The notes under the pieces are model-generated. The model saw only the letters and a list, made by a program, of their open reading frames with translations. It ran no database searches and had not been told where the DNA came from. Positions 1-10,276 of a stretch of DNA of 64,000 bases are shown one piece after another; positions within the stretch are counted from its first letter, which is position 1; each line of letters opens with the position of its first letter. The translations under genes were made by a program, and so were the position numbers. The DNA lies in contig JBJCIZ010000239.1 of NCBI GenBank assembly GCA_051294375.1, positions 987,721 to 1,051,720 of the forward strand. The letters are read 5' to 3'. Origin of the DNA: Paraspadella gotoi. Lineage: Eukaryota; Chaetognatha.

Positions 1-1105
1 GATGGAGAGAGAGAGAAGAGAGAGGAGAGAGGATGAGAGAGAGAGAGAGAAGAGAGAAGAGAGAGAAAAGAAATCTTTTTCCAGGTAGGGCGTGATCAAG
101 GGGGCAATCCTTAGGGCAACAGTCGGCGTGATCCTCCCATTTTCTTGTCTCACAAAGATCTTTTATGTGTATCTAATGCAGGAGGAGGAGGGGAAGAGGA
201 GGAAGAAGATGAGAAAGGACTAAATTCGAAAAATTTATGGATTCCTTTGCGCGGGCGACGTCGGCCAGCGTCGGCTTTGGTCGCCCACAACCGTCGGCTT
301 CCGTTATGACTTAAAATCACGGATTTTGATAGTGATAATAAACAACACCAACAACGAAAAAAACAAGGGCCAATAGTGAAGACCGAAACGACGACGACGA
401 TGACGATGAAGAAGTCGACAAAGTTCGACAATGAGGCTGACAAAAAAACAAAATGGAGCAAGATGATGATGATGATGATGATGATGGGTTTTTTTTCTCT
501 TTTTTTTTCTTATTATTGATTCGCATTCAGTTTGATTAAATGAAGTTTAGCCTTTTGTTTTCAAATAGGTTGGAGAAGAGCGCTCTCCTACTTTTCCTAG
601 TTAACGTCTTGAATTATGCAAAGGGGAAAAAAAAACAAAAGATACAGAGAAAGAGTTTTTGCTTTTACTCTTTATTTTTGTTTGGGGGGAAGAAAAAAGA
701 AAGAAAGAAAAATTGGTTTGTGTCTGGAGATGATTTATGACTCAGGTAGAGGGGGAAAGAGGGGGAGGGAGAGAGGGGGAGAGAGGGAGGAGAAGAGAGA
801 GGAAGGGATGAGAAGGGAGAGAGGATAAAAAAGTGAGGAGATGTACGAATAAGAGGAGGTAGAAAAAAAAAAAACGGAGATCAGTGGAAAAAAAGAAAAC
901 AGATGGATGACTTTCACGTCAGAGGGTAATCTGTACAGCAGCAGAGAGAGAGCAGAGAGAGAGAGAGAGAGAGACGAGAGAGAGACGGGAGAGAGAGAGG
1001 AGAGAGAGAGAGAGAGAGAGAGAAATGAAAGGAAGTGTGTAAATCTTGCGTTATGGTTTATGGGAAGTAAGAAAGAGTACGTGCCTTACTTGGTCGGGAA
1101 AGAAC

Positions 1106-1141
<36 letters not shown>

Positions 1142-1497
1142 CGAGAGAGGAGAGAGAAGAAGAGACGAAGAGAGAGAGAGAGAGAAACCAAATAGAGAGC
1201 GAGTATTTTATGAGGCGCCTCTTCGCTTCTCTCTCACTCGCTCGCCGTAGATTCGATGCTTCCGTCACTCTTGTCGAATAATAATTATATTTTTTTTATT
1301 ATATTTAAAGTCTATTTTTCTTTTCAATAAAACGTTTCATCTATATAAAAAAGGCTTATTGGTGCCGTAATATTGACCTGACGAAGGTAAGGACTTAATA
1401 AATCGATAAACTGTTAAGACCAGTTTATAGCTTAGTTATCTTTTTAATTTTTATCACTAACGTAAAACTTAATTGCATTTTCCCCTCCGATTTTCAG
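1..1497. other. Non-coding flank or intron left of the PKC exons
   Basis: I see no exon here. The stretch holds (GA)n microsatellite at 1-65 and 946-1185, a (GAT)n run at about 462-486, purine-rich sequence at 750-900, and AT-rich sequence from 1280. The last 20 bases (polypyrimidine then TTTTCAG) form the acceptor of the kinase exon that starts at 1498. If the kinase gene runs on the plus strand this is probably its intron, but no upstream exon is visible within the window. Confidence 0.6.
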
Positions 1498-1578
1498 ATT
1501 ATCCTCTACCAACCTACGGCAGATCTGTCTGATTGGTGGGCATACGGGGTCCTCCTATACGAGATGCTGGCCGGCCAG
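1498..1578 (+). CDS. PRKC: Conventional protein kinase C, catalytic-domain exon (subdomain IX region)
   Basis: Seen: acceptor TTTTCAG just before 1498, an 81-nt open exon, and donor GTGAGG from 1579. The plus-frame translation ends in [16 protein letters not shown], the activation-segment/helix F region of AGC kinases. In PKC the Asp of DWW anchors the catalytic loop. The exon opens [14 protein letters not shown] where conventional PKCs have IIAYQPYGKSVDWW. The mismatch at QPTADLSD is explained by one missing and one extra base that cancel, so length and frame are kept. Known: conventional PKCs phosphorylate Ser/Thr in response to Ca2+ and diacylglycerol at membranes. Inference: this is a cPKC (alpha/beta type) ortholog fragment. 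The next exon follows at 2117. The rest of the kinase domain, C1, C2 and C-terminal tail are not in view. The paired indels look like sequencing error rather than evolution. Confidence 0.9.
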
Positions 1579-2116
1579 GTGAGGGGATAGGAATGGTTGG
1601 GTGAGGCATACTTTTTTTCGTTCAATACATACCTTCAACATTCAATTCATTCTCCCTTCACTGCATTTAATGATTCATTCATTTAATTTTCATTCATGTC
1701 ATTTCATTTCCATTTATGGAATTCCTTCCTTTTTTTATTCCATTCATTTACTTCATTCATATCATTCATCATTCATTCATTATCATTCATTCATTCAATT
1801 GATTCAATCATTCATCATTTAGTACTTTAATATCATTCTTTTGCTTAAAACTGCAATACTTGTCATTCATGAATTAATTAATTTATTCATTCCTTTATCT
1901 ATTTAATTTTTCATTCATTCATTCATTCATTCAATTCATTTCATTCATTCATTCATTCATTCATACTTAATTATTCCTCTTTTAACACTCGATACTTTCA
2001 TTCATGAATTAATTTAATTTATTCATTCCTTCATATGCATATTTAATGATTCATTCATTCATTCATTCATCCTCCATTCATTCATCCCTTCCATTCATTC
2101 ATCCCTTCCTTTCCAG
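1579..2116 (+). repeat. PKC intron filled with (CATT)n repeat
   Basis: The intron between the two kinase exons starts GTGAGG and ends CCTTTCCAG. From about 1615 to 2105 it is an imperfect ATTC/CATT tetranucleotide repeat. It includes a larger internal duplication of about 115 bp (about 1862-1975 and 1976-2075), marked by CATTCATGAATTAATT. No other coding signal is present. Confidence 0.8.
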
Positions 2117-2220
2117 CCGTCCTTCGAGGCGAGACAGGAGGAGCTCTTCTCGCTCCATCACGATCACGCCCGTCTCTTACCTCAAAGGAATGTCGTAAAG
2201 AGGCCGTTTCCATCTGTAAA
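2117..2220 (+). CDS. PRKC: Conventional protein kinase C, next catalytic exon, frame damaged by indels
   Basis: Seen: acceptor TTTCCAG, 104-nt exon, donor GTGAGT at 2221. Conventional PKCs have a 35-codon (105-nt) stretch here, running from PPF(D/E)GEDEDELF through a YPK motif to SKEAVSICK. The DNA matches in pieces: CCGTCCTTCGAGG (P-F-E-G), GAGCTCTTCTCG (E-L-F-S), TCTTACC then AAAGGAATGTCG (S-Y-P-K-G-M-S), and AAAGAGGCCGTTTCCATCTGTAAA, which reads K-E-A-V-S-I-C-K. The pieces lie in different frames, so several one-base indels must be assumed, with a net loss of 1 nt. The HxVSYPK/KEAVSICK pattern fits conventional rather than delta or epsilon PKC. Whether the breaks are assembly errors or a pseudogene cannot be settled here. 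Intact splice sites and compensating indels in the previous exon favour sequencing error. The expected next exon (GLMTKHP...) was not found downstream. Confidence 0.85.
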
Positions 2221-2466
2221 GTGAGTCATCTGTAAATGGATTCCAATCAGTTTGATTTCTGCTTTTAATGGACCGGTTAAGTCTGTCTATGTCATCTGTA
2301 AAGTGGGTGAGTCTCTGTAAAGAATTAAATCGTTTGATTTTTCCTGTTTTAATGGAGACCGGTAAGTGCTGTCTATAGTCAATCTGTAAAGGGGTGAGTG
2401 CATTCTGTAAATGGATTAAATCGTTGATTTTTCCTTTTTAATGAGACCGGTAAGTCTGTCTATAGT
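2212..2466 (+). repeat. ~85-bp tandem repeat copying the PKC exon end and its splice donor
   Basis: Three units start at 2212, 2294 and 2382 (82, 88 and 85 bp), and a fourth start at 2467 runs toward the gap. Each opens with ATCTGTAAAG, the last codons of the kinase exon, followed by a GT-rich donor-like string (GTGAGT, GTGGGTGAGT, GGGGTGAGT). Each then continues with ATTAAATCGTTTGATTTTTCC-like sequence and ACCGGTAAGTCTGTC. So the repeat carries both the exon's donor and a second GGTAAGT motif in every unit. Confidence 0.8.
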
Positions 2467-2483
2467 ATCTCTCTTCTTTGTTT

Positions 2484-2508
2484 NNNNNNNNNNNNNNNNN
2501 NNNNNNNN
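2484..2508. other. 25-N gap (list of all gaps)
   Basis: Exactly 25 N. The same length recurs at 23819-23843, 37826-37850, 44582-44606 and 51554-51578. Other gaps: 8320-8339, 11019-11196, 11563-11711, 12807-12865, 14076-14245, 14338-14673, 14880-14911, 15608-16549, 16752-16794, 17184-17593, 18555-18706, 19292-19499, 20892-21020, 21390-21675, 22436-22529, 28164-28429, 29716-29725, 38541-38692, 38869-39084, 40153-40369, 42173-42382, 42988-43291, 43948-44292, 50286-50504, 55545-55780, 57252-57351. Most lie in or beside microsatellites. A constant small gap is the mark some long-read gap fillers leave when a gap is over-filled (inference). Confidence 0.9.
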
Positions 2509-3039
2509 CTTCCCAAATCCCCCACGACGCCCCGCAACGCCCCTTCAGGCAGAACCTCCCGTCCGACGTCTTCCCGAGGTTGTTTTCGCTAGAAGATCGA
2601 ATCCTCGCGTCGAATCCGAGTGAAAATAATCGTCTGTCGAGTTTGTGTGGGGTGGGGTTTGTGGGGAGTGGGTCAGGTATGTGGGCGTGGCGGCTGTGGA
2701 GAGGTGGTGGAGAGGTGGTGCCGAGGTGGTCGGTGGTCGAGGGAAATGTCCAAAAGTGAAATTTAATATATTTTTTTTTCGAAATCTCCGAATTGATCAG
2801 AATCTCGAATGTTTACCACTTTAAGCTAGCATTGTTTAGTAAACATGTTTATTCATTTTACAGGTGTTATGCGTTGGAATTTATGGTTTCTTGAAAATTA
2901 AATTGATTATTTAAATTAAAATAAACGATAATGTTATTACCAAAATGCTAAATTTTCCCGAAAGTCAGTAGAAGTCAGTAGAAGTCAGTCTTCAGTAGAA
3001 TTTGTACACTTGACTCTTACATAATACGTCATTATCTTG
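2509..3039. other. Unassigned sequence after the gap
   Basis: A GC-rich patch (2516-2640) carries open but unrecognised frames. Then comes a G/T-rich low-complexity patch (2645-2750) and AT-rich sequence. I could not match the patch to the missing PKC exons. There is a short tandem GAAGTCAGTA at 2960-2995. Confidence 0.4.
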
Positions 3040-3150
3040 TAAGTTTGATGTAGGCCTTAAACCAGCAAAGCCTGTCCAAAGTCGGGGGCAAGATAGCTTA
3101 TTTATAGAAAGAATGGATAATTTTTATATTGGTTGTACCTATTTCATAAA
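3040..3150 (+). repeat. Interspersed repeat R2, copy 1
   Basis: A stretch of about 110 bp (ATCTTGTAAGTTTGATG, AGGCCTTAAAC, GCAAAGCCTGTCC, GGGGCAAGAT, GGTTGTACC) recurs at 7215-7345 with about one difference in seven bases. A more diverged form lies at 13288-13400. It is an uncharacterised dispersed repeat, with no coding capacity seen. Confidence 0.65.
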
Positions 3151-3659
<509 letters not shown>

Positions 3660-4173
3660 CCTCCAATCCAAATTTTTACCCCAAAAATAGAACTTTTCCC
3701 CTTTGGCTCAACCCGTCTCCATTTCATTACATAAAAGGAAAAAAAAGGTGACCATCTGGTTCCATCTGTTTTCCGTCTCTGATTTCATTCGCCGTCGATT
3801 TCTTTTCACCGAATTTTTTTTTATCTCACGTTCGCGCTTAAAATCAATTTTCTTTTTTTTTTCTTTTTCACTCTTGTACATAAAAAACAAGTTTGAGCAA
3901 ACAATGTCGGATCTGCCCACGATCATTATCGGTAATTAATTAATTAATAATTAATTAATAATTAATTCAAGTTAATTATTTAATTAATTAGGCAATTAAT
4001 TAATTAATTTGATCAGAAATGTTTGTTTTGATTGATTAATTGACTGATTAATTAATTATTGATTAATTAATTGACTAATTGATTAATTAACTAATTAACT
4101 AATTAATTATTTGATTAATTAATACATCTTGCATTTACATTTAAAATAAAAAGAAAAAGAAGCATAATCAATT

Positions 4174-4483
4174 AGTGAAATAGGTTCTTTGTTTTTTTCC
4201 ATTTAAACTCATTTCCACTCAAACGATTCCATCGAAACTTGATTTCCAGTTTAATCACACACTTTTCTACCCAAATACAAAATTTCAAGTCAATCGCCCC
4301 ATCCACTCATCAGTAATTGGTGTTCAAATAGTGAAATTTATTTTTTTATTTTTTCTATTTAAACTCATTTCCACTCGGACGATTCCATCGAAACTTCATA
4401 TACAGCTCAATCACACACTTCCCTACCCACACACAAAATTTCATTCCAATCCATCCATCCAATCACGAGTAATTGGTGTTTTT
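4174..4483 (+). repeat. 156-bp tandem duplication
   Basis: Two units, 4174-4329 and 4330-4483, share AGTGAAAT, ATTTAAACTCATTTCCACTC, GATTCCATCGAAACTT, AATCACACACTT and AGTAATTGGTGTT. They differ by scattered substitutions and small indels. They lie inside the inverted-repeat element. Confidence 0.8.
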
Positions 4484-4495
4484 TGCTGAGGTGGG

Positions 4496-4590
4496 ATGGA
4501 CAGACAGACAGACGGATGGACGGACGGACGGATGGATGGACGGACGGACGGACGGACGGACGGACAGATAGACAGACAGACGGACGGACA
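4496..4590. repeat. GACA/GACG tetranucleotide microsatellite
   Basis: A run of GACAGACAGACGGATGGACGG-type tetranucleotides. Similar GACAGACC-like strings occur at 7905-7960 and inside the palindrome-capped repeat family, so this tract may derive from that family. Confidence 0.8.
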
Positions 4591-4964
4591 TCGTTTTTTT
4601 TTACATAATTTATCATAATTTGATGTTCTGACATGATATAAGTGACTGCCCGACAATATTGAGGGGGCGGACTTACGGACCGACAAAGTGAATTATAGAG
4701 TCGGGATCTGCTGAAAAAAAGAAAGAAATCAAAAGGCAGCAGCAGAAGCAGCAGGAGAAAAGAGAGAAAAAGGAAGAGCCCCTGAATCAGCACTAAAAAT
4801 GATCATATAAATGATGCAAGTAAAAAAAATTATGTGAGTGGAAAAAATGATGCGAGTTGAAAAAATGATGCGAGTTAAAAAAAAAAATTGTGATTTATCA
4901 TCTGATTATCTGATTACCGCTTAATTATCGTAGGCAGATCCGACATTGTTTGCTCAAACTTGTT

Positions 4965-6660
4965 GAAAAAAATATTTACTTTATTTTACGAGCAATTCTA
5001 ATATGGTCTTAAAATTTAATAACAAATTAATTTCAATTCATTATAATATATAATATAGCTTAAAGGTTTCAAGTAATGTTTAAAATTATAAAAAAAATCA
5101 CAAGCTATTTTAAGACACTTTAATTGTACTTAGGCTAAAAGGGCAAAAAATCGTCTCTTACACTTGGATGGAACTTTCACGTCTTCCTGACCATTCTTGC
5201 CAGGTTAACCCAGTTTGTCCGATGCTGTGTTCAACTAAGAATCGACAGCTGCTTATTAAAGTTTTAAACATTGGGACAAATGGAACGATGCGGATGGAGT
5301 GGAGACCGGAGAACAGCTTGTGATCGTATTAGAGCTGTGGATGGCAACATCTTGTCAGCATTGTCTAGTCATTGTCTCTGTAGGGTTTGAACCCTCTTTC
5401 TTTCCTCCACTCTTGGGTGACTAGCCATCTCGTATAATGAGACATATATCTTCGGGAGTTTAATATTTTTATGAACTTAAAATAATTGATAATCAATGTA
5501 AATAAAAAATTCTTCATAGAGATTCGATCTCGGGACTTTCGACCCACATTAATTTGCTTAGTGGAAGCGCCACTCTGTTTCACAACATTAATATATTCAC
5601 TTTTACAATTTATCTATTGTAGTATGTCAATAACATTATTAAAACAAAAGACACTATAACACATATAGTTTAATAGGTGTCATCACTAGTACTATTATGT
5701 TCATTATTGTTATCTACATTTCCATTGTTAAGTCTTTAACCTTCACAAAATATTTCTCTTAATGTCATTTATGTTTACTACTTCATTCCTCATCGTGGAT
5801 AAGGCAGAGGGGTTCAAACAGTGATTCCAGTAAAAAATAGTATTGGGGATTCCCCAAAAGAGAAAAGTAAAATTTAGTTTCTGTAAACAGTAAGAGGGCG
5901 CAGTTAAAACTGTCCCCTTATAACCCGTTCAAACTGCGCCTTTTTGGACGGCGTAATACTTGCCATGACGCCCCTCTCGGCCCCCCCCCCCTCCATACCC
6001 CCAAATACCCTTTTCTATCGCCCTCCTTCAGCTTCAACCCCGTTTTCTCAACCCCCGGGCCGAGATTTATTCCGTCTGTTTAGGGTTTCCAATTCCTCTT
6101 ACGTTTTCTTACGCTCGAAAAAAAATATTTTTTTTCCTTTTGTCTTTTTTAAGCCATTTTTAAAAGCAGTAATAATTTATCTTTTTATCGATTATTCGCT
6201 TATTAATAAAAATATATATATTTAACAGGATGTTGACTTATACAAATAAATTAAAAGGTCTCAGAATTATATGAAAAATTGCAAGTTTACTTGTTTCACT
6301 AAATTAGACTTTAAAATCTTATATTAAAATTTTTAAATAAATGTAAGAGTTTAATATATTACTTCTCACAGAATATCTGTTCATTTAACCGCTGCAGTTC
6401 CTATAATTCAGAAGATTAACTATTCTACAAAAAACTGACATTTTTAATGTTATTCAATATATAATTCAAATTATATTTTACTCACCATATACACATAACA
6501 TAATTTCTAAAACTCATTTGTTAAACCTGGTTGAACGATGTCAACTCTTTCATCCGCTTTTAAATGTTATCCCTTTTTTTTATTTCCCTTTGTATTTAAC
6601 ATATTCAATTCATTTTTTTTAACTGAATAACAACCATGTTCAAAGATCTACGGTTATTGT
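4965..6660. other. AT-rich non-coding sequence
   Basis: No gene recognised. It contains the tRNA-like module at 5376-5432 and a weaker one at 5515-5580 (GATTCGATCTCGGGAC, minus-strand B-box-like). A pyrimidine- and C-rich patch lies at 5975-6060 and strongly AT-rich sequence runs to 6650. A (TCC)n run at 6677-6702 begins the next segment. Confidence 0.5.
5376..5432 (-). repeat. tRNA-derived SINE head (A and B box)
   Basis: On the minus strand, A-box-like TGGCTAGTCAC (5417-5427) is followed about 30 nt later by B-box GGTTCAAACCC, which lies in a perfect arm AGGGTTCAAACCCT (5382-5395). This is the internal RNA polymerase III promoter layout of tRNAs and tRNA-derived SINEs. The acceptor stem does not pair, so it is not called a tRNA gene. 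Confidence 0.35.
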
Positions 6661-7214
6661 TATCCTTCGCTTCATCCTCTTCCTCCTCCTCCTCCTCCTC
6701 CTCTTCCGTCGACTCGTTTCAATCCGAACAGAAAAGTCGACGATGTATGCGCCTTTCAATCTCATTTGCATAAAGCAGTTGTTGTCGCCTTGATTTCATT
6801 CTCTCTACCCTTCCCCCCCCCACTCTCCTCTCTGTCCATCTTCTCGTCTCTCTTCCTCCTCTCTCTCTACCTCTCCCTCTCATCCTCTCTCTCTTTCGCT
6901 CTTCATTCTTCGAACAACAATCGGTGTGGAGCTTCGCTTAAATGCAGGATGAGAAAGTCCACGTGAATATGTTACGTTACGGAAAATGAAACCCAATTTT
7001 TCAAGCCAACTTTCTCCACTCACTGTCAAGGCATATCTTAACTGATCAATATAAAATTTGAACATATAAATTACTTTAATATTATCTACTCACCTGTGAG
7101 TCAATTTCACATTAAACATTACACCACTTCGTTGATAGGGAAGCCAGGTTCTCTGGGAGTGAATAAACGAGACTGCGAGAGAGTCTTTGATTGAAAGCTT
7201 GCAGGGACCTGCGA
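6661..7214. other. Simple-sequence and unique non-coding DNA
   Basis: (TCC)n at 6677-6702, C/T-rich tract 6795-6910, then unique AT-rich sequence. Nothing supports a gene. Confidence 0.5.
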
Positions 7215-7345
7215 TGTCATTTATCTTGTAAGAGTGTGATGGAGGCCTTAAACTGCCAAAGCCTGTCCCAAACTCAGGGGCAAGATGGCTTATTTATTTA
7301 ATGAATGGATAATTTTCGTATCGGTTGTACCAATTTCATAGATAT
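7215..7345 (+). repeat. Interspersed repeat R2, copy 2
   Basis: Matches 3040-3150 in the same orientation (ATCTTGTAAG, GAGGCCTTAAAC, CCAAAGCCTGTCCC, GGGGCAAGATGGCTTATTTA, GGTTGTACCAATTTCAT). The upstream 7140-7214 portion shares words with the diverged copy at 13288-13400 (GAGAGAGTCTT, CCTGCGATGTC). Confidence 0.65.
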
Positions 7346-7419
7346 TTATTAATTTATTCATTCAATGCCCCCCGTTCATATTATCCGCTCGACGAGGAAC
7401 ATTTTACAAATTCATTCGC

Positions 7420-7690
7420 GATGGGAAATTTTTGTGTTTTACTCTTCCACTCGATCTACCGAGAACACGTTGCACCTTCTCGTCGTCCGTCCGTCGTTCG
7501 TCGTCCGTGGGTTTTTGTTTTTTGTCAACAACTCCGGCCAAAAAAAAAACGGCATGGCGCCGCCATATCCGGCATCAGAGAACGCCCGAGCGCCGGCTCC
7601 GCTCGCTGCTCTCCGGCGACGCCTGGTCGGACGCGCCGCGGCGACCGGCCGCGTCGCGCGGCCGCGCCGCCGCGGCGACTAGAGTCTTTA
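7420..7690. other. CpG-rich island of ~270 bp
   Basis: From about 7470 the DNA is strikingly rich in CG dinucleotides, with runs of GCGGC/CGCCG toward 7680, in an AT-rich setting. Both strands are open over part of it, but residues are Arg/Ala/Pro-rich in every frame, as expected from composition. It could be a promoter or 5' exon, or simply GC-rich repeat; no start, splice pair or motif decides. Confidence 0.35.
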
Positions 7691-8339
7691 TGTGTTTGAA
7701 TCGACAATGACGACGACGACGACACAGCATGCACAACGTATAACGCCAGAAATGATTGAATTCTTCATGGGTCGAGCAGAGACGAAGAGAAGAGAGAACG
7801 AGCAAGAGACATCATTGACGTCAGAGAGAAGAGAGAGACCGAGAGCAGAAGAGAGACGATGGGGAATCCACAGTTAAAACAAGACGCGAGCGAGTTCGTC
7901 CCGACGCGCGATGACCGACAGACCGACAGACCGACAGACGGATTTTGAAGTCGGTCTGTTTGACTTTGACTTTGTCGGGTTGGATTTCTGTCATTCGGTT
8001 CGAGGCAGATGATTGAATTTTTTAAAAAGGATATCGATTCAAATAAATACTCATTTGTAGTAATAAAAAATTAAATATTACATACCAGAATAAGGAAAAA
8101 ATATACATACGTCTATATTTTAATAACATAAATTAAATATTAAAACTTTAAATATTAATATTATGAAATATAAAAATATAAAATAGCAAAAGAGTCGGTC
8201 GCAGATCATACGTAAAGAGGAACAATACATCAGCGCCAATAACCGGAACAGCAACGACTACAACAACTGCAATTTTACCACCTCAAATCTAACAACAACA
8301 ACAACAACAACAACAACAANNNNNNNNNNNNNNNNNNNN

Positions 8340-8374
<35 letters not shown>

Positions 8375-8830
8375 AGAAATCACGGGCGGAAACGTCTATC
8401 GTGATCAACAGTCTGTGACTTTTCGCTCTGGCGTCGTACTTGTTACGGTCCGTTCGTCTGTGCATCTGTCGGTTCCTCTCTTAATCCGTCCATCCTGTTC
8501 TTTATTTGCTTATGGTTCTCTAGTCGACTCCAATATTTCGTGAAGGTTTATCGATTGTCTGTAAACTATGAAATCTTCATGAGACTTTTTTTTTAAATAA
8601 ATGATTGATAAAATGATCGGAAATATATTTATCAATAATCATGATTCAAACCTAAAATATATTTTACAATTTACATACCGTAGAAATAGGTTTTTTGTAG
8701 CGTTTAAACTGTTTAAATATAAAGTAATGAAGCTTTAAAGCTTTAGATTTCATATAGAATTTGATCTTTTAAATTTTTTTAAAATATATTTTTGTGTTAA
8801 TTTCCTTTCGTTTCGTTGTTTTTGTAGATT
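7691..8830. other. Non-coding, with GACAGACC and (GAC)n repeats
   Basis: CGACAGAC repeats at 7905-7960 recall the palindrome-capped repeat family. An AT-rich stretch is at 8030-8190. An (ACA)n run (8288-8319), a 20-N gap and a (GAC)n run (8340-8374) form one broken trinucleotide locus. No gene seen. Confidence 0.5.
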
Positions 8831-8938
8831 TATTTACAACGATTTTTATTTCACATAGATACATGTTTCGGCTTTATGAAGGCTTATACATAAAGCCGAA
8901 ACATGTCCCTATGTGAAATAAAAATCGTTGAAAATAAA
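8831..8938. repeat. 108-bp foldback hairpin with 10-nt loop
   Basis: The left arm 8831-8878 and right arm 8889-8938 are reverse complements over about 48 bp, with only a few mismatches. They contain CACATAG, ACATGTTTCGGC and GATTTTTATTT. The loop is AAGGCTTATA. The right arm carries AATAAAAATCG-type adenine-rich sequence. Such GCCGAAACATG hairpins resemble foldbacks seen near the ends of invertebrate mobile elements (family not identified). Confidence 0.75.
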
Positions 8939-9880
8939 CAAATAAACTTTGTTTTTCTCTAAAAATATATTTTAAAAGAAAAACTTAAAAAAATAACGCA
9001 AATCCGAGGAAAATAATTTTAATCTTTTTTTTTTCACGATTCACTTGTCTCGGCCTTCGAATAAATTTTAAAATAAAGATATTCTTCCGCCCCCCCCCTT
9101 CTACGCCCCCGCCTCCAAATAATAATCGAATATCGTTCTTATTCATTCTTTTATTCATTTGATCGCATTCATTTCCTCGGATTTCAATTCATCCGCGGGA
9201 GGGCGCTTCGGATTATTCGGGTCCCGACGTCCCGCGTCGCCCGTCGATCAAGATTTTCCCGTTTTTTGTTTTGTTTTATTGTTGAGAAAAAAACGAAACG
9301 ATATCGAGGAGGAAAAACAAAAAACAAAAACGAAAGGAAAACGAAACTAATATATAGCTTTTTGAAGGCTGTTTTGTCATATAAAAGATTTTCATGCACT
9401 AATACGTTGTTAACTTTTAAAATTTCAGAATCATTTGTTTCACGAACATAAGGTTTTTTCAAATTTTAAAATATTACTTTTTTATCCATTTTTTTATTAT
9501 AAATTTTTTCAATTATAAAATATTAAATCAAATATTATATATCTATTATTGGTATCGGGATGTTAGCGTTGACTTCTTGAAATAAAGGGATCATCCTTAC
9601 AACACAGTGTTAGATTATTTTCTGCTTGATGACTTTAGGCCTCTGTCCCTCCACTCAGGTTGTTAATGGTATAATGGGTATAATGTTAATATAAGGTATT
9701 TTAGTAGTTAATTATTGATATGGTTATCAATGGTTACAATATTTTTTAAACGGTTGAGATGTTTCTGTTTCTTTCCCTCCAATTTTCTTCCGTCGCCGAT
9801 GATTGAGTTTTCGGCGTCACGCAACTTTTGTTGTGAAGGGGGAGGACGTGATTCAACCGTCACGGAATCGGCGCCGGTGA
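8939..9880. other. AT-rich non-coding sequence
   Basis: No gene recognised. A C-rich patch lies at 9090-9112. Frames around 9159-9462 overlap on both strands without recognisable motifs. A unique stretch (9540-9660) has no tRNA-like boxes good enough to call. Confidence 0.4.
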
Positions 9881-9885
9881 GAGAG

Positions 9886-9958
<73 letters not shown>

Positions 9959-10063
9959 ATAAAACTGGGCCGCGTTTGTTTACGACGCTTTTTCCAACCG
10001 ACAAACGAGAATTTTCGTGTTTTTTTTCCTTCGGCGATGAAGAAGCAGAAGACGGTGGAGAAA

Positions 10064-10111
<48 letters not shown>

Positions 10112-10112
10112 T
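9881..10112. repeat. (GA)n and (GTC)n microsatellites
   Basis: (GA)n spans about 9881-9955 and (CGT/GTC)n about 10062-10112, separated by 100 bp of unique sequence. The 159-residue minus frame across them (Asp run, then Ser/Leu run) is a product of the repeats. Confidence 0.9.
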
Positions 10113-10197
10113 ATTGTTTTCTTGGTTATAAACTTGAACCATCGACCGTAAGCTCAACTGAGCGTTTTTGAGTATGCCAATTAACATAATTATAATT

Positions 10198-10200
10198 TAA

Positions 10201-10275
<75 letters not shown>

Positions 10276-10276
10276 A
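10198..10276. repeat. (TAAA)n microsatellite
   Basis: About 19 uninterrupted TAAA units, followed by (TTAA)n to about 10300. Confidence 0.95.

Larger units (their letters stand above)
3886..4964. mobile_element. 1.08-kb element with ~51-bp inverted terminal repeats
   Basis: The left arm 3886-3936 (AACAAGTTTGAGCAAACAATG then TCGGATCTGCC) is the near-perfect reverse complement of 4913-4964. Differences are a few substitutions and a 2-base indel near the inner end. Between the arms are an AATT-rich block (3938-4125), a 156-bp tandem duplication, and a GACG/GGAC microsatellite. There is no transposase frame, so a non-autonomous MITE-like element is the likely class. No clear target-site duplication is seen. 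A short ATG frame at the left end (MSDLPTIIIG) lies within the inverted arm and is therefore not taken as a gene start. Confidence 0.6.

Noticed and set aside
2516-2625. Missing PKC exon
   Set aside because: No frame matches the expected GLMTKHP-type continuation or the C-terminal tail.
3903-3939. Possible first coding exon (MSDLPTIIIG then GTAATT)
   Set aside because: The sequence is part of an inverted arm repeated at 4913-4964, so it belongs to a repeat element.
5515-5580. Minus-strand tRNA gene
   Set aside because: B-box-like GATCGAATCTC and an anticodon-like arm are present, but the A box is poor and the acceptor stem does not pair.
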